NCBI GenBank assembly: GCA_039566865.1
Contig: CM076949.1
Location: 5,423,501 to 5,487,500, forward strand
Length of the DNA: 64,000 bases
Reading direction: 5' to 3'
Source of the DNA: Aurelia coerulea
Lineage: Eukaryota > Cnidaria > Scyphozoa > Semaeostomeae > Ulmaridae
Positions 57,901 through 64,000 of this stretch are shown in pieces. Each line of letters starts with the position of its first letter. The first letter of the stretch is position 1. The position numbers and the translations under genes were made by a program. The notes beneath the pieces were generated by a model. It had not been told where the DNA came from. It saw only the letters and a program-made list of their open reading frames with translations, and ran no database searches.

Positions 57901-60882
57901 TTCACTCGAATCGACCAGAATGATTTAACTCATACCCTCATGATTCAACTCACATCCTCGAGTGAGTTTAAATATGAAATATGCTGTAATTTGGAAAATA
58001 TTGAAGACATATTGAAGCTTTCTAAAAAGTTTAAAGGACAAGTCCGGGGTTGGAATAATTGTTGATAAAATGAAAGATTACAATGTTGTGAATGGTGTGT
58101 GGTACTTTCTTCAAACCTTCTCTCTCCTTTCTCTGCAAAATTGCGTATTTCAATCTGCGAAATGAGCGAAATGACGTCATCATTTATGACGTCATTTCAC
58201 CCACTTCGCCTTCGACCTGAACGAGGCTGTTTTCTTGCAAAACTCTCAAGTACTTTATGGCGTCACAATCGAACCTCCGAACCGAGGCTAGCCATTTTAT
58301 CGCAATTTACAAAATGGCGACGACATTGGGCCTAACTTACGAAAAATGTTGTACGAATTTACAACAGAAAGAGATCTCAAAACTTGGAAAGAGCTCTCGA
58401 TTGGTGTTCAGCAGTTGGTAAGGTTGCTTTTTGACAATAATTGTAGAAACTCCGGACTTGTCCTTTAAAGTAGCTAAAGTTTCTTTTAGCCATTCAGTTC
58501 AAAGAAATAGGTCACAGAATTTACACCAACATTTTTAAAGATTTAGAACCTACGCTCATAATAGACCATCCAGTGGACAAAGGTGTAGAGCATTCAAAAA
58601 CAGAAGACTTTTAAAAAGCAAAACATACTTATATACTGCGCCCATCCTCCCTTTACCGATCAAATCACCAAGTTCGATATCTGCGAATGGAATCACCCAT
58701 TCAGACATCAGGCTGCCACGTTCCTATGAAGATAACAAGAAATAAGTAAGCCAACCACTAACACAAAGACCAAAGCGCCTATGGATAATAAATCCAATTT
58801 TGTCTCAAAAAGTAATTTGCAACCTTTTGCTGTGTTGATATTTTTGCTATCAATTTTTGATATCAGGTGCGCCAAGAAGAACTTCGCAAGTTTGAAAATT
58901 CGTTAATTGATACATTGAAATAAGTCAAACTTTGTTGATAACCGAAAGGCTGAAGCAGTTCAATTTACTAAAGATTCATTACTTCGAGATGCGCGAAAGG
59001 AGGGCTGAAACCCTCGATAAGGATTATGAAGGATCTACTTACTCGAATACATGTCACCCTCCTCAAGACTCCAAAAATATTCGTACATTTACGTGGATTC
59101 TGTTGATTTAAACCTATTATGTGGAAGTTTAATCACAGAGAGAATAAAATCTTTATAAAAGCGGACTTTTTGACCCTTGAGGAAATTGAACTGTGTATTT
59201 TCACACTGCTCGAAATGAAGAGACTCCTAATAATCTTCTCGAGCGATTAAAGCAACGTTCCTCCAGCCATTGTAGCGAAAACTTGCAATAAATAATAGCA
59301 TTGCCACAGTATATATATCTTAATGTTTTCTTAATTATACTTTTAATTTTGGTCCAAATTAAATTTCGTCCAAAAATATTCGCACGTTTACGTGGATTCT
59401 GTAGATTTAAATCTATTATGTGGAAGTTTAATTAACGGGTAAAGGCCGACCTCCACTGCAGTAATTTTGGTCGGCGACATGTGCGCTTGCCAAGTGCGCA
59501 TGCTCTCTAGCAACAGAGCATGCGCACATGGGGAGAGCGCTGGTTGCCGACCGAAACTACTGCAAGTGGAGGATGGCTTTAAGGTGAAATTTGTACCACG
59601 CAAATGTTAAATGCATTAAGTAACAAAACAATATTCTGTATTACTCTCACCATGGGTAGCTAGGCACTGCTGGTGCGTATCTATGGAGCAGTGCTGCAAC
59701 TAATATATATCTGCGGGGGAATAATTTCTATAGTTCTGCGGAGGAATCTCTTACGCTAGCTCCTCCATTGTAGTAAAAAATGTTTTCCTCCGCAAAAGAA
59801 CAAAGCTGCGGGAATCAAGCACAATTGCAGTGTCTAACTACCCATGATAACACACGGCAAAATAGCAAAAATGAAAATGGTGGAATGCCCCTGTTTAGAT
59901 TCTTCCATTTTAGCGAGATACTGCGTTTCAAAAATGTGAAATAACGAACAGGGGGAGGAGTTCTGGATGGTAGAAAAAATGTCGAGGAATTTCCAAGTGG
60001 GTGGCGACATCTATTAGGTACATCAGAGTACCACTTTTTAAATGTAAATCTTTTCTCGAAATTATAAAAAGGAGGATTCATGAAAATTAATCAATTATTA
60101 TGTTATTCAAGTTAACGTGCAGTTTACATCCTTGAAATTTGAACCACGCAAATGCATTAAATAACACAACAATATTTTGTATTATTCTCACACATTGATT
60201 AATAGCAAAACTGAAAATGGTGGAATGCCGCTGTTTAGATTCTTTCATTTTAGCGAGATACTGCGTTCCAAAAATGTGAAATAACAAACAAGGGGGAGGA
60301 GTTCTGGACGGTAGAAAAAATGTCGAGGAATTTCGAAGCGGGTGGCGACAACTATTAGGTACATCAGAGTACCACTTTTTAAATGTGAATCTTTTCTTGA
60401 AATTATAAAAAGGAGGATTCATGGATATTAATCAATTCTTATGTTATTCAAGTTAACGTGCAGTTTACATCCTTGAAATTTGAACCACGCCATTGTTAAA
60501 TGCATTAAATAACAACAATATTTTGTATTACTCTCACACATTGATTAATAGCAAAACTGAAAATGGTGTATTGCAGCTGTTTAGATTCTTTCATTATAGC
60601 GAGATACTGCGTTCCAAAAATGTGAAATAACAAACAGGGGGAGGGGTTCCAGACGGTAGAAAAGATGTCCAGTAATTTAGAAGCGGGTGGCGACATCTAT
60701 TAGGCAAATCAGAGTACCACTTTTTAAATGTAAATCTTTTCTCGAAATAATAAAAAGGAGGATTCATGAAAATTAATCAATTATTATGTTATTCAAGTTA
60801 ACGTGCAGTTTACATTTCCAACGATACTTACGTGGAGATTCATTAGCATGTCCAATTTTTCTGCCTTTGTTAAGGGTTCATC
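42815..60882 (-). CDS. KSR: KSR (Kinase Suppressor of Ras) homologue, 3' part of gene
   Basis: Nine exons (60832-60882, 58629-58723, 57431-57515, 55974-56062, 51901-51997, 50502-50638, 47596-47727, 43766-43895, 42815-42976) have GT-AG borders and compatible phases, giving 325 codons plus stop. KSR is a scaffold pseudokinase of the RAF family that gathers RAF, MEK and ERK at the membrane. Diagnostic motifs are [96 protein letters not shown] and [12 protein letters not shown]. RAFs and other kinases lack the FCKG and HKD combination. The beta3 lysine is present, the alphaC glutamate is lysine, HRD is HKD and DFG is intact. The CA and C1 regions must lie beyond 64000. Introns are full of transposons, but exons are clean. 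Confidence 0.93.
43377..43560. mobile_element. piggyBac-like MITE in KSR intron
   Basis: CCCTATCTGACCTGGG and its exact complement, flanked by TTAA (43373-43376 and 43561-43564). A TTAA target with CCC-starting ends fits piggyBac. 184 bp, non-coding. Confidence 0.82.
43766..43895 (-). CDS. KSR: KSR exon 8, alphaF-alphaG
   Basis: A 130-nt exon (acceptor TTCTACAG, donor AAG|GTTTGT) coding [13 protein letters not shown], then [20 protein letters not shown]. It corresponds to KSR TVWYEL.ARDWP and IWQIG.G. The ORF continues past the donor without a stop, so an ORF finder would overextend it. Confidence 0.93.
44292..45151. mobile_element. TTAA-flanked repeat in KSR intron
   Basis: AGGGAAT ends flanked by TTAA (44288-44291 and 45152-45155). 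The right end is related to that of 25637-25806. The TIR match is short. A small hairpin (GTGGACACGA...TCGTGTCCAC, about 44393-44422) and two similar AGTAATACTGATATCTGAT passages lie inside. Confidence 0.45.
45160..45975. other. KSR intron, no element resolved
   Basis: No exon or bounded repeat accepted. A minus-strand LAPEI peptide at about 45580 was considered and rejected. Confidence 0.35.
45981..46284. mobile_element. Poly-G-tipped element in KSR intron, CCCTGTCGCATAA array
   Basis: G run plus TACTTCACTAGGG at the left and AGTATGGGAGTAC plus C run at the right, with inverted ATGACGGGGGTGTGG and GCGGCACATCCCGTCA. The core holds about five copies of ACCCTGTCGCATAAAATTTT-like units. The CCC/GGG caps and the duplication are no longer readable. 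Confidence 0.68.
46290..47120. other. KSR intron, no element resolved
   Basis: AAACAATAAACAAAA-type simple sequence at 46380-46430 and otherwise undistinguished intronic DNA. Confidence 0.35.
47129..47548. mobile_element. 420-bp TIR element, TAGCCTGCGTGCAGAC ends
   Basis: Inverted arms of about 90 bp start TAGCCTGCGTGCAGACTC and include GAGAGGTTCTCCTCCAGTAG and CAACAGCGACCAAATCC. Perfect 8-bp duplications GAAAAGAG (47121-47128 and 47549-47556). Same family as the 77-bp hairpin at 19018-19094. It lies 47 bp inside the intron after KSR exon 7. Confidence 0.82.
47596..47727 (-). CDS. KSR: KSR exon 7, activation segment end and APE
   Basis: A 132-nt exon (acceptor GTCACAG, donor GG|GTATGT) coding [20 protein letters not shown], then [25 protein letters not shown] in segments. 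[12 protein letters not shown] matches the KSR WLC.LAPEI block and TDIYAFG matches the alphaF entry. An inserted TIR element lies 47 bp into the following intron. Confidence 0.94.
48045..48190. repeat. ATAATCGGGGGGGTTGGAA short tandem cluster
   Basis: Three or four variants of AATCGGGGGGTTGGAA separated by AT-rich linkers. It is reminiscent of poly-G element cores but without paired ends. Confidence 0.6.
48793..49001. mobile_element. MITE with AATAGAC ends
   Basis: Inverted arms of about 50 bp: AATAGACCTGATCGGC, AAGGTTTGTTTTACCC and CATTTCAAGTCATGTGA on the left, mirrored with a few changes at the right (ending GTCTATT). It directly abuts the LINE fragment, whose apparent ATG (48966) lies in this MITE. 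Confidence 0.7.
49002..49650 (+). pseudogene. LINE RT C-terminal fragment and 3' tail in KSR intron
   Basis: The frame to 49526 contains the typical C-terminal region of LINE ORF2: [58 protein letters not shown] and a terminal [19 protein letters not shown]. It has no YADD core. An AT-rich UTR with TTGTAAATAG and AAATAAATATATG follows, ending in an A-rich tail. It is opposite in strand to KSR and unrelated in detail to the RT at 12390-13229, so it comes from a different LINE family. Confidence 0.82.
49978..50055. repeat. (CAAA)n/(CAAG CAAA)n microsatellite
   Basis: About 20 tetranucleotide units. The leucine/valine-rich minus ORF is its artefact. Confidence 0.9.
50062..50275 (-). mobile_element. 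tRNA-derived SINE in KSR intron
   Basis: On the minus strand, TGCCGCAGTGGTGTAATCC (A-box region, about 50252-50234) and GGTTCGATACC (B box, 50199-50189) are spaced as in a tRNA promoter. The body that follows is shared with 10015-10150. Transcription by RNA polymerase III would be expected if active. Confidence 0.72.
50502..50638 (-). CDS. KSR: KSR exon 6, catalytic loop and DFG
   Basis: A 137-nt exon (acceptor CCATAG, donor AG|GTATTT) coding [19 protein letters not shown], then [20 protein letters not shown] replaces HRD as in known KSRs. The following asparagine (SKN) and DFG are intact. Confidence 0.95.
51901..51997 (-). CDS. KSR: KSR exon 5, alphaD-alphaE region
   Basis: A 97-nt exon (acceptor AATCACAG, donor CAA|GTAAGT) coding [15 protein letters not shown], then [27 protein letters not shown] is shared with vertebrate KSR2. 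The remainder aligns with the helix before the catalytic loop. Confidence 0.92.
52203..52502. mobile_element. TTAA-target MITE in KSR intron
   Basis: AGGCAATGTATCCATGTAAG and the complement of its right end (AGGTAATGTGTCCATGTAAG) are flanked by TTAA (52199-52202 and 52503-52506). 300 bp. Confidence 0.78.
52885..53166. mobile_element. Poly-G-tipped element in KSR intron, CCTGTCCTGGAA array
   Basis: Starts TCCGGGG with a long G run, ends CCCCGGG. The 8-bp flanks ACCACACA (52877-52884) and ACCACACG (53167-53174) differ only at the last base. Subterminal GCGGGGATATGCCTGCC and GGCAGGCACATCCCC are inverted. The core has about five ACCTGTCCTGGAATAAA-like units. Confidence 0.8.
53682..54073. mobile_element. 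TA-target MITE, copy 3, in KSR intron
   Basis: CACGTTTTTTTTATGAGAAA and near-complement ACCAGTTTCTTATAAAAAAA..GTG, flanked by TA (53680-53681 and 54074-54075). Same size and plan as 13990-14378 but the interior is quite diverged. Confidence 0.75.
54299..54891. mobile_element. Tc1/mariner-type fold-back MITE in KSR intron
   Basis: CAGGGTGTCCCCAAAAA and complement of right end CAGGGTGTCCCAAAAAG, flanked by TA (54297-54298 and 54892-54893). Arms of over 200 bp contain TTGCCTGA(A/G)GATTGCGAC and ATGATGGAGCTATCACCTTC. CAGGGTGTCCCAAAA-like ends are common in mariner elements. A decayed relative is at 15924-16532. Confidence 0.85.
55213..55813. mobile_element. Fold-back MITE, AACAAGAG family copy 2, in KSR intron
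   Basis: The near twin of 5816-6415, with the same termini, loop and length (601 bp). Perfect 9-bp duplications TCAAGGTAT (55204-55212 and 55814-55822). It lies about 160 bp downstream of KSR exon 4. The match to copy 1 includes the loop, so it is recent mobility and not merely arm conversion. Confidence 0.88.
55974..56062 (-). CDS. KSR: KSR exon 4, hinge region
   Basis: An 89-nt exon (acceptor ATTTTAG, donor AG|GTAAAT) coding [15 protein letters not shown], then [14 protein letters not shown]. The TRHEN arginine corresponds to the RAF/KSR dimer-interface arginine, and MGAC..PP.LAI.T is characteristic of KSR. The join with exon 3 reads YKVQ where the family has a glutamate just before the valine. 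Confidence 0.93.
56186..56725. repeat. Long inverted repeat in KSR intron
   Basis: Arms of about 150 bp (CCAAATCTGGTAAAGTTTGA, CCGTTCTCAATATAAACATT, GCTAGCTGTGGCAAGAAGTT and their complements) around a 260-bp centre. AATAGACC at 56123 may mark the left end. No matching right end was seen. Confidence 0.72.
56760..57425. other. KSR intron, nothing resolved
   Basis: No exon or repeat accepted between the inverted repeat and exon 3. Confidence 0.35.
57431..57515 (-). CDS. KSR: KSR exon 3, beta3 lysine and alphaC helix start
   Basis: An 85-nt exon (acceptor TTTTGCAG, donor AAG|GTAGAA) coding [18 protein letters not shown]... to [14 protein letters not shown] matches the KSR RWHGEVAI block. The catalytic-type lysine is kept where vertebrate KSRs carry arginine. 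The frame stays open past the donor, which produces a misleading longer ORF. Confidence 0.92.
57671..57840 (-). mobile_element. LINE-type 3' tail in KSR intron
   Basis: Minus strand: AATGGCCTCGGGGTAGACAC, TTTTGCTCCCTGGGGTTGAT, then an AT-rich segment ending in an A run. Colinear with 20915-21050. Confidence 0.55.
58035..58464. mobile_element. TTAA-target MITE in KSR intron
   Basis: AGGACAAGTCCGGGGTT and complement of right end AGGACAAGTCCGGAGTT, flanked by TTAA (58031-58034 and 58465-58468). An inner palindrome ATGACGTCATCATTTATGAC occurs near 58170, resembling CRE/ATF sites by chance or design. Confidence 0.75.
58629..58723 (-). CDS. KSR: KSR exon 2, glycine-rich loop
   Basis: A 95-nt exon (acceptor TTCATAG, donor GTATGT) coding [13 protein letters not shown], then [16 protein letters not shown]. 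This contains the KSR/RAF W-x-IP entry motif and the GKGRMG nucleotide loop. It ends two bases into a codon. Confidence 0.92.
59060..59440. repeat. Direct duplication of a 70-bp segment
   Basis: CCAAAAATATTCG.AC.TTTACGTGGATTCTGT.GATTTAAA and TATTATGTGGAAGTTTAAT occur near 59085 and again near 59371, about 285 bp apart. Confidence 0.65.
59443..59579. mobile_element. PIF/Harbinger-like MITE
   Basis: AGGCCGACCTCCACTGCAGTA-like left end and the complement of the right end (AAGCCATCCTCCACTTGCAG) with TAA on both sides (59440-59442 and 59580-59582). An inner GCATGCGCACATG hairpin. A 3-bp TAA target fits PIF/Harbinger. Confidence 0.6.
59585..60816. repeat. About 343-bp tandem array in KSR intron, three copies plus head
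   Basis: TGAAAATGGTG landmarks recur at spacings of about 340 and 346 bp. Each unit includes TTTAGCGAGATACTGCG, GGGTGGCGACATCTATTAGG-like text and TTCAAGTTAACGTGCAGTTT. The head of the first unit is interrupted by a 195-bp element (59651-59846) with inverted CATGGGTAGCTAGGCACTGC ends. The array stops 16 bp from the donor side of KSR exon 1. Confidence 0.85.
60832..60882 (-). CDS. KSR: KSR exon 1 of 9 in window, linker before kinase domain
   Basis: A 51-nt exon, ACAG before it and CAC|GTAAGT after it, in phase 0 on both sides. It encodes [17 protein letters not shown], a short acidic helix just before the kinase-like domain. The linker is poorly conserved among KSRs, so this exon rests on its strong splice sites, its phase and its position. 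The 340-bp tandem array ends only 16 bp from its donor side. Confidence 0.6.
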
Positions 60883-60974
60883 CTGTTAATGACATTTAGA
60901 ACAGCAATTGTTTAAGAAGTTAGGTATTACATTATGGAATTAATTTGAGACACCACTGCACCATCCAAGCAGTG

Positions 60975-61315
60975 CCAAGTGACTCAAATCGAAAATTTAA
61001 AATTAAAAGTGATGAAAAATTAATGATTTAAATGAACGGCATGAAATTAATGATTAAATGATATTTGTGACTCAAATCAGAAATCAAATTTAAAATTGAA
61101 AGTTGTGAAAAATTGATGATTTAAATGAACGGAAAGAAATTAATGATTAAATGAAGAGAATTTGTGACTCAAATCAGAAACCAAATTTGAAATTAAAAGT
61201 TGTGCGAAATTAATGATTTAAATGAAAGGCAATTGTGACTCAAACCAGAAGTCAAATTTACAGACAAAAGTGAAATTAATGATTTAAATGAAAAATAATT
61301 GAAAAGTTATTCAAT
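60975..61315. repeat. AT-rich about 95-bp tandem repeat
   Basis: About four copies of a unit containing GTGACTCAAATCAGAA, AAATTAATGATTTAAATGAA and short indels. Confidence 0.75.
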
Positions 61316-61400
61316 CAAGAACGTAACAAGACCAAGTTAAGACCAAGTTAAAACTAAATGTATAGTAAATTTTGTTTTAAATTTGATAATATTGGGTGTA

Positions 61401-61831
61401 GTAAATCCCCGCATGCAAGAACCTACTTTTTTGAGAACTAGGCTGAACTAGGTTCTTATTTTAAAGGCATCAGGATTAATTTCAAGGTATAAACTATACT
61501 ATAAAGGTTCTTATTTGCAGAGTGCTTTGCGTAGGCCAATTCTAGAATCTTCAGAAAAGATGTTAAGCCCTGCTATTTGTTTTGGCAAATTTATTATGTA
61601 ACTTATAACCAAGTCTAAACTTAGAAACAGCAGAGGAGGGGTTCAAACTTAAACAGCCAACTGGGACAAAAATAAACTTGTAAGGACAATTCAAAATCAA
61701 TTTTACTACCCTTGCAATGAGAAAATATTTTTCATCAAACTGAAACAGGTTCTTAATTACAAGGTGCATAATTTAGGAAAAACAGTCTCTAGTTTCTATC
61801 TTTGTAGGTTCTTATATGCTGGGATTTACTG
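61401..61831. mobile_element. TA-target MITE, second copy of the 36042 family
   Basis: GTAAATCCCCGCATGCAAG at the left (first C lost) and TATGCTGGGATTTACTG at the right, flanked by TA. It contains AAGAACCT phrases as in 36042-36447. Confidence 0.65.
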
Positions 61832-61839
61832 TATCTTAA

Positions 61840-62550
61840 CACAAGTAATGGGCTATTAAAAAATCAAGGTTAGTGAAAACTGAATTAAGACAGCATTTGA
61901 AAGATTGCTTAAGTGCCACAAGCTTGAGAAATTCCTGAAAATGTTGATGAAGTAATTAACCAATCGACCGAAGACAAGCTTGGCTTATTTAGAGGCTGCT
62001 AGTTATTTGCATGAAGTTATCAGTGAACTGAACTGAATAAAGAAAAGATCGTGTAATAATTTTAAATAAAAAAAATTAAAACACAAAAAGTTAAGATTCA
62101 TCAAAACTTAATCATTGAAAACAGCATTTATTAATCGATCAAGTTTAGTCTAATTTCAACAACAGCACACATTAATTTGCATTTTTGATCAGTTAATCTT
62201 TGAAGCACGCCATAATTATAAAAAAATCGAATCGTTCATTAGAAATATCATTCTTGGACACTCAGTTCTCGTTTTGGGGTTTCTAAAGCTAGCAATAATT
62301 TTTGTAAAGTTTTATGTGCCTTTTCTTGTCATTCCGAAAGTGGATTATAGATTTATGATATTTTTTATTGTAAACAAATAAAAGAATTTAAAACAAATGA
62401 TGAATGAGGAAAGAACCAAATAGATGTTGTCTATTTCATCTGCAAGATTAGCCTTTATCTTTCACAGTTATTTTAAAATAAATCACCTTGATAAATCTTC
62501 CTACTATTAGTGACGGTATACTTCAACATTATCATTATCATCTCATTTTA
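61840..62550. other. AT-rich DNA, no exon recognised
   Basis: I looked on the minus strand for further upstream KSR exons (C1 or CA domains) and saw none. Confidence 0.4.
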
Positions 62551-62560
62551 TACCTAGAAC

Positions 62561-63026
62561 CATGGGCAATAATGCACCGTTGATGTGGCCTATATTATGA
62601 TCAAAATTGTATTTTTACTCACTGTGCTGTTTCTCTTCCACAAGATTGCAAGTAAAGCTTGATGATGTTGCTACTCCTTCGTTCTTCTCTCGTAACAACA
62701 AGGAATCAAATGCCACCAATATTCAAATACAGTTGAAACGGTTGGAGCTCCTACGCAGCGATACGTCTCATTTCAAACTTCCCTTTGAATTACGTAATTT
62801 AAAGGGAAGTTTGAAATGAGACGTATCGCTGCGTAGGAGCTCCGACCGTTTAAACTGTATTTGAATATTGGCGGCATTTGATTCCTTGTTGTGACGAGAG
62901 AAGAACGAAGGAGTAGCAACATTATCAAGCGTTACTTGCAATCTTGTGGAAGAGAAACAACAAAGTGAGTAAAAATACAATTTTGATCATAATACAGGCC
63001 ACATCAACGGTGCATTATTGCCCATG
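62561..63026. mobile_element. 466-bp near-perfect palindrome with TSD
   Basis: The two arms meet at about 62793 and start CATGGGCAATAATGCACCG. They differ at only a few bases, so plus and minus strands encode almost the same short peptide. CTAGAAC is duplicated at 62554-62560 and 63027-63033. A fold-back transposon, possibly related by length rule to 26666-27391 (7/8-bp duplication). Confidence 0.82.
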
Positions 63027-63089
63027 CTAGAACCTTTCATTCGCTCTTCACATACCTGGTGAGGTGACCCATTAAAAAGTGAAACCACC

Positions 63090-63470
63090 GGGCGTCCCAA
63101 TAAAAGTACTCCCGTTTGAAAAATCACCAAAATTTGATTATCAAACCTATCATAAAGTTTTCTTTTTGATCTTTTCAGTCAATGATCCAAATATATTTAA
63201 AGATGATTAAATGTTCGTTTTCATTACTTAAAGGGCATGAAATAACGCATCGAAAAACCTCATTCTGAGCTATACTCTTTAAGCAACATTGCTAATCGTG
63301 CGTCAAGAGCCATTATATTGAAATTTTCATTATCCTTCAAGTCTACAATAGTAGTTAGCATTTCATTCTGACATTTATGACCAAACTAGAAGCCTAATGT
63401 ACAAAAAGAAATTTCTCAGGTAATCATCCGTGCTTTTTGCAGTATGCTTCAAAACCAGGCAGCACTAAAA
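63090..63470 (+). repeat. Uninterrupted copy of the repeat hit at 23 kb and 37 kb
   Basis: Starts CCGGGCGTCCCAATAAAAGT and runs colinear with 36625-36860, 37196-37223 and 37525-37608. Its right part GTGCTTTTTGCAGTATGC is, in reverse, the target of the 4.9-kb element. It serves as a natural empty site. Confidence 0.72.
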
Positions 63471-63520
63471 GGGGCTAAATTCACTAATTCATAAGCAAAT
63501 CAAAAGATCAGTTATGTCCA

Positions 63521-63900
63521 CAGGGAGCCCAGGAATAATTAGTAAATTCTTTCTTAAAATAGATCTGAAAGAGCGCTGCGTAGGAAACTGCGAATGAAAT
63601 ACGAAAGCTTAGAGCCGCGACGGAACTTTGCGTTTTTCAAAGTTCCTTCGCAGCTCTAAGCCTTCGCATTTCATTCGCAGTTTCCTACGTAGCGCTCTTT
63701 CAGATCTATTTTAAGAAAGAATTTACTAATTATTCCTGGGCTCCTTTTCTTCTCTTTTCTCGCCTCTCTCTCCTTCGCAGCTACGTTTTTCAAAGTTCCT
63801 TCGTAGCTCTAAGCCTTCGCATTTCATTCGCAGTTTCCTACGCAGCGCTCTTTCAGATCTATTTTAAGAAAGAATTTACTAATTATTCCTGGGCTCCCTG
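63521..63900. mobile_element. Fold-back element with a duplicated right arm
   Basis: CAGGGAGCCCAGGAATAATT and complement at the ends. The left arm (AGATCTGAAAGAGCGCTGCG...) folds with an inner right arm at about 63640-63745 and again with a second copy at about 63790-63900. CAGGG ends suggest hAT. Flanks are not identical, so the TSD is unresolved. Confidence 0.72.
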
Positions 63901-64000
63901 TGTTACGTCTGGAAAAATAATTTGGTCTTTGATCTAATTACCAAAAAAAGAAATTTGAAGATTGGCCTTTTAATAAAATTTTGGTGATTTTTGATAGACT

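Noticed and set aside
58160..58200. ATGACGTCAT palindromes as a KSR enhancer
   Set aside because: They are part of a MITE's inner inverted repeat, with no evidence for regulation.
62607..62980. Two almost identical 70-residue proteins on opposite strands
   Set aside because: They are the two arms of the 466-bp palindrome read on each strand.

Overview
This is a eukaryotic, AT-rich, repeat-dense animal window. Bacterial features (operons, Shine-Dalgarno sites, CRISPR) are absent. It has GT-AG introns of 1-4 kb in a conserved metazoan signalling gene, a single-exon seven-transmembrane receptor, tRNA-type SINEs, LINE remnants, and a very large number of short inverted-repeat DNA transposons. 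The mixture resembles a marine invertebrate, most likely an anthozoan cnidarian (coral or sea anemone). That assignment is inference from style, not from a diagnostic gene.

Only two genes are solid. (1) A minus-strand gene for a Kinase Suppressor of Ras (KSR) homologue fills the right third. Nine exons between 60882 and 42815 join with matching phases and GT-AG borders into one 325-residue open frame holding the whole kinase-like domain and the C terminus. The N-terminal part must lie beyond the right edge. Its kinase signature is mixed: the beta3 lysine is kept, the alphaC glutamate is replaced by lysine, and HRD reads HKD. (2) A plus-strand intronless class A-like GPCR of 325 residues lies at 30785-31762. 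Weaker coding candidates are a 3' terminal exon at 228-529 and a 51-codon open stretch at 42289-42444 facing the KSR 3' end.

Nearly everything else is mobile DNA, and many boundaries can be fixed to the base from target-site duplications (TSDs). From the left: a three-level nest at 2170-4054; a poly-G element at 5306 and a Mutator-like fold-back MITE at 5816; a 2.7-kb hAT element (6928-9662) with a decayed transposase C terminus, itself split by a second hAT-like element; a truncated LINE (10155-13231) split by a 2.05-kb terminal-inverted-repeat (TIR) element; a run of MITEs; a 172-bp satellite at 18 kb; a 4.9-kb TIR element (23266-28176) with 9-bp TSDs; the GPCR; MITEs and two poly-G elements at 36.9-37.5 kb; and then the KSR locus, whose introns hold more than a dozen insertions.

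The most unusual signals are: a poly-G/poly-C-tipped transposon family with CCCGGGG ends, 8-bp TSDs and an internal short-repeat array that differs in every copy; a tandem satellite in which each unit carries an identical-length 33-nt open segment bordered by AG and CAG|GTRAG; and several insertions whose uninterrupted target can be read elsewhere in this same window.
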